The notes beneath the pieces are model-generated. The model made no database searches. It worked only from the letters and a program-made list of their open reading frames with translations, and was not told where the DNA came from. Below are positions 25,964 to 39,556 of a stretch of 64,000 nt of DNA, in pieces. Positions within the stretch are counted from its first letter, which is position 1. Every line of letters begins with the position of its first letter. The position numbers and the translations under genes were made by a program. The DNA is taken from positions 90,070,004 through 90,134,003 of the forward strand of contig NC_091015.1 in assembly GCF_041296385.1 (NCBI RefSeq). Direction: 5' to 3'. Origin of the DNA: Aphelocoma coerulescens (Eukaryota > Chordata > Aves > Passeriformes > Corvidae).

Positions 25964-28900
25964 AATCAGGGCAATGTTCATTTTCCCACAAATAAAGTAG
26001 CAGATCTGTTTACTTTATACTTACATCCTAGACTCAGGAAGGTTGAAATCTCCCTGCAGCATCACTGTTCCCTTTCATCTCTAATAATCACTCCTCATTG
26101 CTACACTAATACATGGGAAAATGGATGCAGATTTGGAATTTCCTTGAATATCTTCACTCCTTGAATAGCCATGATGACCCCTGTAACCATAGATAGGTAA
26201 CAGTGCCTTTAGAAAGTAGAAAACTGATTTCTTTCTTCCCCAGTCTTTTTTAAAGACTGGTCTTTTTCATTCACTCTTGGTAGTGAATTAGGAATTTGCT
26301 GTATCATTGTTAACTAAGCAAAATAAAGACAGTCTGGAAATAGAAATGGCTGCAGCCTGTGCAGATAGATGTCAGCTGTTGCTCAATGTCATTATGAAAC
26401 TGTGAAGTCATCAGAAATAGTCCCCACAGGGAGCGTGAACACTGGGCACAATGCTGGGTTTCCAAACTAAAAATAGAGAGACAGAAACCTGGGTAAAAGA
26501 AAGAAGAGGAATATCACATGACATAAAAGTGGCTCCAGTTCTTTTTGGCTCACTGGCAGTTTTTTGCTGTCTTGTAATACCTGATACCCACAGAAAAGAT
26601 TCATGAAGATCCATGATCAATGAGTGCACTCTTAATCCAAGATGGTCTGTAGTGTTTCCCTGTGCTCAGTGGGAACTTTCTCCACATTAACATTGAAGCC
26701 ATGCAAAAACATGACCCTTGAAAGTGAACAGGAGGAGGAGATTAAGGAAAGGATAACTTATCTTGTTAATGACACCAAGGAATAAGACACTCAAGAGAAA
26801 TCCAATAGCTTCAGCAGTAAAGGTCCCGTTAGCACTGTCAAGGATGAAAAGGAAAGCCTTTAAGAAAAAGAGGCAATAAATTTGCTTTCCAACTCCTTTA
26901 TCACCCATTACATAAAAAAGCCTGAGGGAACAAGATCTTACAATTGGAAAGAGTCTTAATGGCCCAAAACTCAGCCCAGACATTGGAACAAAAGCTATAG
27001 TCATCACATTTCTTTGCTTTCCAGACAAAGAACTTATTATGTAAAAAGCAGAATAAAACTCAAGAGCCTGGGATATGCCAACAAGCAAACCTCCCTTCAC
27101 TCAGACAATAAAAAACAGATCAGGAGAGAGGACTAAATGCAGGACTTCAAACAGCAGCCTGTCAACCTGTCAGACCAATGTGAGTTTGAGATGAAGATCC
27201 ACCAGTTTTTCACCTACAGAAAATGACACCATCTATGCCCTTTGGAGTTTTTCTTGTAACATCAAAGCCAAAGATTCCACACCTTCCATCAGAAGTTAGG
27301 GCTGTTGTAAAAGTGAGGGGTATCTGCTTATTCATATAACATGATTCAGCTTATTTTGCTTCCAATAATGTTGAAATCACTGCTGAGTGCTTGTTGCCTA
27401 GTAGTGATGTTTCAGAAAAGAAAGAAAATATAGAAGTGAGTAGTTGAAATACTTGCTGTTGTGTTACTGCCTCAACAATATTTCTGTATCACTTGTTTGC
27501 CATAGACAGAGAAGTCAGCAATGAAGGAGAAGGTAGATGGTACTCCTCATTGACAGAAAAAGAGACAGCGTGTGAAGAAGTATTTTTACTTAAGAACTAA
27601 TACCAGATAATCCTAATGAGGCTGCAGGATGTCACCTGTAGAAAAAAGCAGCCAAATCTCACAGATTTTTTGTGAAACTTAACAAAATAAGGCAAAGAAT
27701 GTTCTTTAGCCTGGTCTTTATTTGTAAAGGGTACCCTTTATTTTAAGGGTACTTTTATGACCAAATTATTAATATTGTTATAGTAAGATGCAGAGCTCCC
27801 AGGAGAGATAAGGAAACCACTGCATCTGCCTTCACTGGATACCCAAGGAGTGCTGTCTTTCATGCCTCTGCTGGACATAATTTTTGCCCACTGACAGAAG
27901 GCTACTGTTGGGAAGAACCAGCTCCACCCTGAACGAGCAAAAAGACGATTTTCACTACACAGATGTGTGAGATGTGTTCTGGGAAGAAAACTCAGATCAA
28001 GCTGATCCCTCATAACATTAATCCCGTGAAAATGAAATTTAAGGCAGTGATTCAGGCAAGCTTCTGTTTGAAACTCTAAATTGAGAACTACTGTCCGTGA
28101 ATAGTTCTATTTTCCACAATTTGCTATGGTGATAAATGTTTATGTTACGTACAGAAGAATAACAATACATATAGCTGACTATACCCATTTGTAACACCGT
28201 TAAAGGAGGAGGGCTAGTTAAGGCCGTGAAACAGGCTGCTCTGAAGCTACAGCTACATTTTCTCTTTCTATTTTAAAAATACATAAAGAACCAGTGTTTC
28301 AGTATTGTATTGTCTGAATTGTATTTATTAAACTAAGAGCAGGAACAGAAAAAAACATCAGTCTAGCCAAATCCACTAACATATAGTGAATAAGCCTCAG
28401 ACAGGTAAAAATTGGGAAGGCTATAAAACAGCTGTAGAGAGCAAGCAGCATCATTTGTAGTATTACATTTCAGGAAAAAATATTAAAGAAAAACAGTTGC
28501 AGATGATAAGATGATATAACCCTGCACAAATGTGCAATTACACTAAAAAAAAATACTCCCAAATGGTTTACTTGATTTATCTGCATTTCAGTAGTCCATT
28601 CTTCAGCCTTTTACTATAGAATTTCAATATCTCATGAGTAGCATACATGCAGACTTAGGGATACCAGAGCAAAGCTTAAGATAAAAATTAGGTGTGCTTA
28701 TGCAGTAAAAGGGATTTTTTCATTATAATATCTTGGCTGCCTTACTGAGTCTGTGACCAGAGAGTTTAGACTTGAAGAAAGGACAGTTCCTGTGTTTCAA
28801 ACAAGCAAATAACAAAGAAGTTCAGTTACAGCATCCTGTATTTTAACACCATGTTTCATTCTAGATCACCTACACTGTAGTTACTTAGTATTCTGAACAC

Positions 28901-30452
28901 CCAGCATATTCTTTTTAAAAAGAGCCACAAAAAGTATTGTTTTCTTCTCATGTTCTTTCTAGTTTGCATGACACTGCAACTGTACTTCCTTATTTACAGT
29001 TACAGCAGTAGTCAGAAAAGGTTGTTTCCTCCAGAAACCCAAAGATCCCCCCCTTTTGCTTCTAAAGGTTGTGCTTTGCCTGCTAGCAAACATCTGCCTC
29101 CAATTTCTATGCAGATGCTCTTGATCACATGTATCTGAGTCATGTTTCTTCTGGAAACATAGGCAATGAATTCTCTAAATATCGAGCTGACCTGATGTAC
29201 TGAATGGCCACTTATTCGCTGCTTCCTGTGCTGGGGTACAACTGATGGCAGCAGTGCTGCTGTGTTCTCAGCTTAGATGTCACCAGTAGGGTAGTTCATA
29301 GCCCAATGTGCAATAGCCTGTAAGTTTAAAGTGATAAAAATGCAGTCTTCAGAAAACCCACAATCTTAAAGAAATTCCCTTTCTTCCCCAAAAAGCACCT
29401 CCCCATCCCTTTGCCAGGTTGCAGCAGTTCTTACTCAATCAGCACCTCGTTTCTTCCCTCCGCAGCCATCACCAGGAACCACTGGGGATTATTTACAGTG
29501 CTGACACTCCTGCTCTCACATGAGTCCCAAAGCTATCTCTGGCAACTTCAGCATAAGAGTGCAGCTAAGCTTGGCAGAACTGCACTGGTGAACTGGGGAG
29601 CATTGACAAACAAGAGGACATAGTGGCACCACAGTCCCCTGCAACTACTTCCTTTTGGAAAAAAAGTTCATTAGTGTTCAAAGTTAAGTTTTGCTTAAGT
29701 AATTTATTTACTTTTGAGGTCATCAGCTGAAGAAGTAAAAGTTAGGGACAGAAGTGCTGTAAACAAATAATATGGTAATTATAATTCACTGCTGAATGTT
29801 TGTCCCAGTTAAGAACTCTGTGTTCAGATTTTTCTTCACTGTGAGCGACTGTCAACATTTCACCTGCCCCATCTAATAGGTGCAGTTGGGTGGTGCAAGT
29901 CACTTGCTCCTTTGCTCAGTTATTTCCTCCCTGTTCAATGAATACTTAGCCAATCTAAAAATAAATGCAAATTAGTCTGTAAATACTATGTTTGGGCTGC
30001 AGGCTGCTAGGTAGAAGCAAATTCAGCCAACCATTGTGTATGTGTGATAAAATGAAATCTGTGCATTGATTTTTTTCCCCTGCTTTGAACTCAAGGCCGT
30101 CTTGTATTTCTGGCTGCTGCTAGAACAATGAGGCTGTATCTGACAGCAGAAGTGGACTTTAAAAGGCAGAATATAAATATTTGGAATGTGCACAGGGAAA
30201 CGAGTCTTACTTCTTCCTTTTTGCAACAACAGTCAGTCCTGCTCTTCATTGAAAATTTGCCAAATTCAAGTTACTGTTTTTGAACTGAAGAAGCAAAGCA
30301 AATGAGAAAATGTGACACCTTGAAAACAGATCTCCTGCCGTGAATGCAGCAGTTCAGTAGCAGGGACTTGATCCTGAGTGTTCTGTGGTGTCAGGGGTAC
30401 TGGAGGCTCCTGCAGAGCCTGGGAGCTGCACGACTGAGCCCTGGAGATCCCT

Positions 30453-30503
30453 GCAGATGTGTTACACCAGACCTGGTGCAGATGTGTTAACACCAGACCT
30501 GGT
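30453..30503 (+). repeat. Tandem duplication of a 25/26-bp unit
   Basis: The unit GCAGATGTGTTACACCAGAC plus CTGGT is followed directly by a second copy differing by one inserted A. The near-identity suggests a recent duplication. Each copy carries CACCAGACCTGGT, which is itself nearly palindromic. Confidence 0.9.
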
Positions 30504-33500
30504 ACAGTGTCGTAGCTCTGAAGTTGTCATCCTGCACCTGCTCATACTGTTGAGGGGCTCATTCAGACTAAGGAGAAAATTCAAAGTAATACATGAAGTT
30601 AAAATACCTCCTTTCCCCACCACACCAAAAGGAAAGCAGGGTTTGCCCTGCCTAAGGCCGACTGTGGCTGGTGTTGCACCACTGCTGTTTCTGTGCTTTC
30701 CTCACGGCGAGTGTGAGTGCCGCCTGCTGCGGGCTGCAGAAAGCGTGTCTCACCTGTGGCTGGCTGGGGACAGTGCAACTTGCGAGCTGCATTGAGGAGA
30801 TTATGAGCTCTGTGTAAGCACCTTTAGTATCCACCAGGCTCCCATTTTGTTTGTAAGCCCAGTCTCTCCTTCTGCTATCTTAATTGCCTCCACATTCCAC
30901 ACTCAGCTGCAGTTGGAAGCAGTGATGTTGCAAGGCTGTCCATAGAAGGTTACTAAACATTGATGACCCTTGGTTATCGGGAAGAACTTATCTTGCCAGC
31001 TGTTTTCAAGAGAAGAAGAGATGCAGAAGGCAAAGCTATGTCAGTGAGTGTCCCTGAATACTTCAAAAGCCCCCAAATTCCCTGGCAAACAGTGATCAAA
31101 AGGAAAAATTTCCAAAGCTGGGAAAGGCAAACAGCATTTTTTGTTTTGTCTAATTCTGTTTATTTCTTGTGCAACTGTAACAGAAACTTTTGCAAAATCT
31201 CTGAGGTATATCTCATAGCTATATCTCCTGAATTTGCACACCACACAGACAATGGAAAGTATAGTGCTTAAACAAATGAGGCTGTTTGTGTATGTGTGTG
31301 TAGGTAAAGTCAGGCATGTAGGATTGGACAGGGATAGGAATTGCTCTGACTAGACACTTGGACCACAAGGTTCTCCTTTCTTATACGTTAACACACTGAA
31401 TTTGTGTGTGAAGGAAATACATCTTGGGGCTGCTGGAGGGAGGGAAAAAGGTTCATCCCTAAACCTGCTTCAGGCCAAGGGAAAGTAAAGAAATACAGAT
31501 CAATGTACAAACTCAGTTTTCTGGCAAGCATAAAGCTCTGAAAACTTTTTAAATCTGTATCATTATCTAATTAAAAAAAAAATAGACACTAAAGTTGACT
31601 GGGCAAACAGGAACGCCGGGGTAGCAGCAAGTAGATCCAAATTTGAAAGCCTGTTAATTAATTTTTTCTCTCTCACATGTTAATGTTATCAGTGACGACT
31701 TCAGAGTCAGATTTTAGGTTAGTATTTATTAATATGTAAACCTACATGTTCAAGTAAGTCATTCTCAACAGTTAGCTAATTATTAGCGTGGCATGATTTA
31801 TGCAATGTTAACATCACTAAAGGATGATGTGCTCTACTCCCTCTTGTGAAGTTTTGTTTCAGGAGGTAGAGACATTGTCTACAGTATTTCTTTCATTTCA
31901 CCTAAATTCTTATTTCATCTTGGCTTAACCTGATTTTCATAAGACCCTAGTTTGTGTTTGTCTCTTTGGACAACCTACAGCTAAATTAGTGTCTGTCAGG
32001 CAGGGTTATGCAATGTTACATATTGCCTTAGGACTCTGAAAACTCCATCATTCAGCATAAATCGAGGAGTTTCAGTTCCAAGAGTCTGGAAGCTTTCTCA
32101 TTTGTGAAGTGTTTTGATTCCCTCCTCAAAGCCACCAGCATGTTTGATACCATTGGGCATCTCCATTCAAGTGAAGAAAAACACTTGAAATCGTAGAAAT
32201 ATAACAATATTAAGCTACAACCTTTGCCAATGAAGTCTAATACAGTAAATTATGTGAAATTTCTACCTTTAGCTCCCTAGTATCATAAATACTTCTTTGA
32301 TAACTGAATCCATCAAGTCCGTGACTTTTTCCACACCATGCAAGAACCATAAACTTCAGAAATAGTCTAGATTTGTCTTTTACTAATTTAAAAATAGAAA
32401 GCAAAAAGGCATCATGTGCCTGAGCAGTGTCTTACAAGTAGTGTGCAAAGTAATCATGGTCAGTGTCAGTGTGGTCCTGGTACGATGCGTATGAGCACAT
32501 GCTTGTAGTGCTCTACTGACTTCAAAGCAGCTTTGTGCATGCCTCAAGAAATTATTTATGGTCAGGCTTGAAAAATCTTGTTAACAATCAAGTGTTGAAT
32601 CTGGCTCAGAGGTAAAATAGCAAAAAGCACTGAGCACGGTTTAGGGATCCAGTCTCAGGTGAGCCCTTTCTTGTGTCACAGGCTGGGAACCCAAAATGTA
32701 TATTTTTTCCAGCATGATCTGGCATGAGTTTTAGTGAAATAATCTTTCATGTTTTCGTCTGCAGCCCTTTCCACAGTGCTTCCTCACTCATCTGTGCTTC
32801 TCTGCTCTTTCCTTCAGCACCTTCACCTGACTCTCCATTTCCCTAATGACCATTGTATATCAACTATTTAACAAGCTGCTGGCCTGACAGTGCTCTGAAC
32901 TGCTCATTTGCAGGAGCTGATTTATCTAATGTCTTCAATTTGTGAATAATCGCTTGAGTTCACTACTGACATCAGTTTCCTTTCAGTGCAATTAATTTCC
33001 TCTACAGTGAATACACCCTGGCGAAGCTTAAGTCTTGGCTTTCCTCTTGCCTTCTTTTTTCCTTGAATCTGTATTGCACTTCACTGCTCTTTACTGCATA
33101 CCCTGTCCCTTGATAGTCTCCTTCTCAACTTTTGATTATTAATTTTCTGCTTTATCATAACCATATATTATCTTGGACTCCTCTTTCAACATTTTCCTTT
33201 GTAATCATACCTGTTTCAGAGGCTTTCTTATTGGTACTGCCTGATGACTGTGCTTCTTATCTCTCAGCCTGCTACAGAAGAAAGCCAGCATCTGCTCATG
33301 CAAATCTGTGCCAATGCTGTGTTTATTACTCCCTCCAAACCACAAAGTTTTTCCTCAAAACAAATATTGTCAAAAGAGAAATGAGACGGAGTGGGGCAGT
33401 CAGTAGAAACAACAAATCCAAATCAACATACATTATTTTGCAGTGTATCCCGTATCTCATTTAGACACCTCTTGGCATATGCAAAAACTGCCCAGGACAC

Positions 33501-34758
33501 ATGGCTCTGCTACCTTGCCATCTGCCCAGCTGCCTGCCTCTGTAGCCTGCTGGCTGCTCCCCTTCCCCTAGCGACAGTATTTGTGTTGACATTGCAGTGG
33601 CAGTGCCCGGTAACAGGATCCGCTATTTACACGTACTGCAGGACATGACTCCTGCCCTGGCCCTGCTCTCGGAGTAGGGTCTCTTGCTCCACATGCTGAA
33701 CCTCTGCATTTAGATGAAAGATACAAGGAGTCGAAACCTTGTTGGAAGCAGAGTAGGCCGCTGTTGATTTGAAATTTTTTAAGTTAATACTATTCCCAAG
33801 TTTCTTTTCGTCAATAAAAAAAAACATTCGCTCTACTGGGTCTGGTTAGAATTCATGGGGATAATCAGCAATTACAAGCAGATCACAATTACTAATTCAC
33901 TGCAGCATTCCTAGAACATACTGTTTCCATTCCTGGATTGTTACATTGGCATTTAAATTATTAAAGCTGCATAATAACAAGTCATACGTTCTCCCTGGAG
34001 GACCTGAAACATTCTGATATTTCTGTTAATGAAAATGCTTCGAAAATATTTTTTTTAAAAAAGTTTTCATTAAGTGCCATAGGAGCATGCAACCAGGCTA
34101 ATAGGCAACTACATGTCCACTCAATTTAGGAAAAGATTAGCAACTTTAAAATAAACAAAGCTTGTTGGGATGCCTTTGAGAGCATTTTTCATTTCTTCAT
34201 TCAGATATATATGTGTTTATGCAGGCTTCTCAGGTCAAAATCAGTTCTTTTGAGTTACTATTTTTAAGAGCGCTTAAGATTAGTGCTTGATTTAGTACAA
34301 ATTCTTTACAGCTTAGTCTGCAATATGTTTTTCCAGTCTTGCTCTTTAACCCCCATTCAAGTGACTCGGTTTGGATGAAAACTGATTACGATGTCCACGT
34401 TCTGGTGTTCCGTCCCGGCCTGCTTCCTTCCCTCCTCCGCACAGGCGGGGTTGTTGTGCTTGGCTGCCTCTTGCAGGGGCTTGAGAGGCACAGAGGGCCA
34501 GTATCTCCCCCCAGTTCCATGCTTGTGGTGCTGGGGGAGGCAGCTCCCTGTAGCCACATCATCATGGGCACATGAGTGCCATGCATGCTGCTTCTTACTT
34601 TTTCCACCTGAATTTAGGTTTATCGCTATTATGTTTTCTGCACATGTGGAAGCCACTCCAGAAGAAACCAAACAAGTTCACTCAGTGACAGAGGATCTGG
34701 TCCAGTGTTGATTGAAGCCAAAGAAATATTTCCGTTGACTTAAGAGGAGGCTGGGTGT

Positions 34759-34797
34759 GGGGAGGAGGAGAAGGAGGAGGAGGAGGAGAAGGAAGAG
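34759..34797. repeat. Purine (GGA)n tract in intron 1
   Basis: 39 consecutive purines built from GGA and GAA units. The composition resembles the promoter tract at 8615-8667, but this one lies deep in the intron. Confidence 0.85.
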
Positions 34798-37700
34798 CAC
34801 CAGAGAGGCTGATAGGCAGCTGCTGTGCCTGCAACCAGTGAGACCAGCCTTCTGTTGGGCAGCTTCCATCATCTCCACCACCAGTACTGGGGTTTTTCAT
34901 CTCCATTTTTAAGGAAAGAGCAGTGGTTGTTCATGTGCAATATTGCAATTTGCAAAAACAAAGCTATTGTGCAAGACATGACATTTATTTTACTGTAAGA
35001 TTTCTTGTCATACTCTGTCCTAATAGGGTGCACATCAAAACATACTCCACTGGTAAGGGCCTCTCTTTTGGGACAGAGACACTGTGTGATGTCTCTTCTT
35101 CCCTCAGGACCGGAGTTATTTTTAAGCTTACTCCTATCAGGTAGTTCCTTGCCCTGAACTTTCTAGACTACTTGTTCATGCAGTATTTTTAGTATGTGTG
35201 CCCGTTGTTCTTCCTATGGGAAATTGCTTAAGGTTTTACACTGAAGGGAGACGTGAGACAAAGTAGTGACGAATGACTTGGTGGGATGGTTTCTGCTGTT
35301 GAATGACAAAACACACCTGAGGTAAGAACCAAACTCTGTAGGAGAGACCCGAGTAAGCTTGATGCCCCTTCCTGCTGATGGAGAACAACCCACCATGCCT
35401 GGGTTCAGCAGTGCAAGAAGAAGGAGAAGGCTGGGAAAGGTAGTAAATACCCTGACCTGGCATCATCCTAAGGATTTAGGCTGCCTGCTGCTGCTGCTGA
35501 GAGTTCATAGCAGCTGGGTGCCTCATTTTTTGGAGAGTTTTTGGAAAAAAATCTCTCTCCTAATTGCACCAAGGAAAACCAGTAACTGGAGTGTCAGCCT
35601 GAGTATACACTAAAAAACCAGATCAATTAGTTCAATTTTTTTGATGTCAATTTATTAATTTTTATATGCATTTTATTATTTGGTAGAAATTCTTTGGCAT
35701 GCCCACACAAGAAAGTATCTGAAGGCTTACAGATATAAGCATGACTCAATGTCATTTTTAGCAAAATAAATTAATCCTGCAGATCCTGAATGATACGTGC
35801 TTGTCATTTTTCTTGCCAGCATTGTTTTCAGGCAAACCAGCATTCCATATATAGTTTTCTTCTTTTAAATACCTTCACAGAAGACAGATTACTTCCCATA
35901 AATTTAGGTGCATATTTTGTGCATAATACTCTTACCTCAAAGTACACCTCAGATATCAGTATTTTCTGAGGTAGAGTAGTAGCACTTCAAATGGTCTGAA
36001 TAAGGAGTTAATTTATGTTACTAACACCAGATCATCCAGTGCCCCACTAGTTGTCCATCAGTGTCCACTCAGATGTTCATCTAGTCTAGCAACTCCTTCG
36101 GACATCTGTTGCTGAGGGACTTCTGTGGAATGACTTGTCCACTATGGAGGTTTTGTCTGTCTTCCGCAGTGAAACTCCAGTGGACATGGGGGATCACATG
36201 CTCCCAATATTGGCCAGGAGGATTATCCTATTTGTTTAAAAGCTCGTATACTGCTTAGCATAAGTTTCCTTTTATTCAGTAAAATTAAAAAAAATTAAGA
36301 CTTAGATTTGATGAACTACAGTTTTGCTAAACCTGTATTATGCAGAGGCACACACAGACCTCTTTTTTTGTAGACTGCACTCAGTTGTCTTTCCTCATGA
36401 TGGTGTCATATTCCTCCCACCAGGGTGAAAAGCCTCCAATCATTCTTTGAAAATATATATAGAAATCGGATATCTAAATCCACACAGTGAAGGTCAGCAT
36501 GGGATGTTCTTTATCTCTATGCTACTACTGCATTTCCCATTATGTGGTTTCTACATACTTAAATTCTCAAATGCACATTGCAAAGACACCATTATAATGA
36601 AGGTCGTGTAAGTCCACAGCCAGGCAAGAAACAGGACCCACTTCCTTCACTTCAGACCACATCCTTAAGAACTCTGGGCCATGTTTTGCCTCTGTTGAAC
36701 ATCCTTCAGCAAGGTACTGTCACTTTCTTTTTAATAGTCTTTGCTTCTTACCACTGACAACCAAATGCGGGCATCCCTACATGTCTCTGACTATTACACC
36801 CATATTGTCTGTGGCCTCTAATTGAGATTTGGGTTTTTCTCAGCAGTGAAAGAGCCACAGAGTCCTTAACCTATTAAAACAGTATTTAAATTAAAGAGAA
36901 GCAGATGTCACTTTCTGCTGGAGATCAGCCCTTACATACAGAGCTCTTCTTTTGCACATGGGGCCTAATTGGTTTATATGATGGTTCCCCTTGGGATATT
37001 TGGGACTTGGATCAGTAACCCAGGGCCACATCATGCTAAAGCATTCAGTTGTGACAGGCACCACGAGAATCTCACTGCCTTTCGTGTAACGTTATGCTTC
37101 TAAGCTGTTATGGTGTACTCAGAAGTGGTTCAGCTTGGCTGAAAGGTGCAGCTCCTTCCCCCAGGACATCTGTGTCACTGTTGTTGTCATTTATTTTCTC
37201 TCCTTTGTCACATACCCAGTAATGAGGCTTAGTTACCCAATAGCCAGGATCTGTCTGCGCAGAAATGCCGGACCAAGGAGAATTGATTCTTACCTCCACA
37301 GTTGTCAAAGGATGTTCCTCTTAAGCTAAGCTGTAACATAATAAATTACATCAGTAGCTGTTTCTAGGTGGAGCTACCTGTACATATAAACTCTACAGTC
37401 TGGGAAGCTTGCATGGAATGTTGGTTTTTTTCCATTATAATTTGTATTTGTGCTGCTGGTGCAGGCAGATCAATTTTGGCTCCTGATTTTATTTTTTCCT
37501 TTCTTTCTGCTATGTCACTGCTCTGTTTTTCAGACAATGTGCCAAACTAAAATTAATCCAGTGTCAGGAGAGCAGTAAGAATTACCAACAAGGAAGACTA
37601 AAGCAAGGTACGGTTTGTAAATACTGGTAGCAAAGGAAGGAAATTCACTTTTTCTCCCACTTCAATCTATCAAGTCTCTTGGGTGAATTATTCATGCCGT

Positions 37701-39398
37701 TTCCACCCCTGGCTGTATTAAAAAAGGTGTAGCAACAGCACAGCCTCGCCTGAGAGTCATTTTCTTCCTACAGCCTTTCACACACACTCTAAGGGATGGC
37801 TTCTTAGGAATGACCTTTTTTTAATCCTGTGGCCTCCCTTCATGCAGCTCAATCCCTGAAACTGCAACATAAATCCAATAGAATAACCACCATAATGAAT
37901 GTGGCTCAATTTCTGATGTTACTGGTGTGTATCTGCTCCTTTTGCTTTTTTTCCCTCAGAAGGAAAGCAAAGAATAAAGACCAGCTGGGGAGACTCTCAT
38001 CACTTCATGTCATTTTTCTAATTAGCCCTTAGGATTCTTCCAGGAGTCTCCAGGGGCTGAGCCTAATCAAAGGCTGGAGATACTGTCAGGAAGCAGTGCG
38101 TTCATTCAGAGAGTGTGCTGTCCTCCTGACAAAGCTTGTACTTCCTTTCAAGTTCTTTTAAGCATCCTTTTAATTCCCTTATTACTCTTTTAACCTCCTT
38201 GTTTGCCTGCAACTATCAAGGAGCAAAGGAATAGGAAGTCTCAGCAGTTTCTTCACATGTCACAGTACCAAGGGAGAAGAACTGAGAAGTAATAGGGCTT
38301 AGAAAGAATATCCTTCTTCAGTCCAAGAATGAAGCATCTGATTATTCAGCCTTTAAGCAAACTGCAAAATGACAAGCCAAATCACCCTCAGGTTCCATAT
38401 TTTTATATTGAAGCTGTATCTTTTTGAAGCATATGTGTTCAGTATAATGCCAGTGGTATGTTCAAGTCGACTCAGTAAGATTAGGGCTCAGAAACGGTCC
38501 ACAGAGTTATTTTTTTAATATCTTTTGAGCATAGAAATCATCTCAAATCACACTTCAGATACCAGGAAATATCCTCTGAAATACAAGCTGATGTATGTCA
38601 TTCTTGTCCCAGTACTGTAATTTAGTGAGACTTTTTAATTGTGATATGACGAAGAGAGATTTTATGGCAATTTTGAATAAGATTTTGTTTAAGAAAAACC
38701 ATTACTAAAATGGAGCTTTGTCCTACAAAACCAATCTGGGTCATTTCTCAGCATGCACTGAAAGCGAAAGACGATGGACCTGTCAGTCAGGGAGCACAAC
38801 CTCTTTGAAAGAAGACACCACTTACCAAACTTCATCAGGAAAGAGTGATGCTCCTGAGTGTCTAAGCACAATGTACTCAGTTTGATCAAGAACCACCCAA
38901 AGACAACTCTCATGCCACTTCAGCCGTGAATTCAGGAAGAAATCTCTCCTTTTTTAAAACATAAAATAAAAACTTCAGGATTTTGAACTAAAAAAAAAGT
39001 TAAGCTAAAAATCATGTCAATTCCTTTCATTAATAGGGATTGAGTATCCATTCCCCAATCTCATATCTTCTTTACAAGCAATTTTTCTTCTTTGATTTCC
39101 ATCCTGCTTGTTTTATCTGCACTTTGTGCCTTGGCAGGGACAAGGTATAGGAGCAGAAGACTTCTTCATAGCAGTCAGCAGTCCTCTCTGACTTCCCATT
39201 TTTGTAGTACTCTCTGTTTTCTGAATTTAGGACGACTAAAGAGAGCGTTGAAAGAAAAGAGGTGGCAGCATGTGCTACAACTCTTTGCAGAAAATGGAGT
39301 TGATTTAGCAACAGAAGAGATGTGTGTGCTTAGGTAATCTTTACCTAGAGCCTGCCATCTTTTTATCTTCGTGATCCTTTTGAAATGACTGTCTGGCA

Positions 39399-39556
39399 TT
39401 TAATTAAAAATAATTTATTAAATTACTTAATTTATTAAATATAAATAATATAAAATATAAACATATACATATATATAATAAATATATAATATAAAGATTC
39501 AAATATTTAAATAGAAATATATAAATAAATTATTTAATTTAATAAATTATTTTTGT
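39399..39556. repeat. AT-only low-complexity block with a 31-bp inverted repeat
   Basis: About 155 bases almost free of G and C. The arms 39406-39436 and 39524-39554 are inverted complements at 29 of 31 positions by my count, separated by 87 bases of TA-rich DNA. It may be a cruciform-prone AT palindrome or a worn remnant of a small inverted-repeat element; no target-site duplication is clear. Confidence 0.8.

Noticed and set aside
27726..27739. Perfect 14-bp palindrome AAAGGGTACCCTTT
   Set aside because: Perfect palindromes of this size are not rare in 64 kb, and there is no supporting context.
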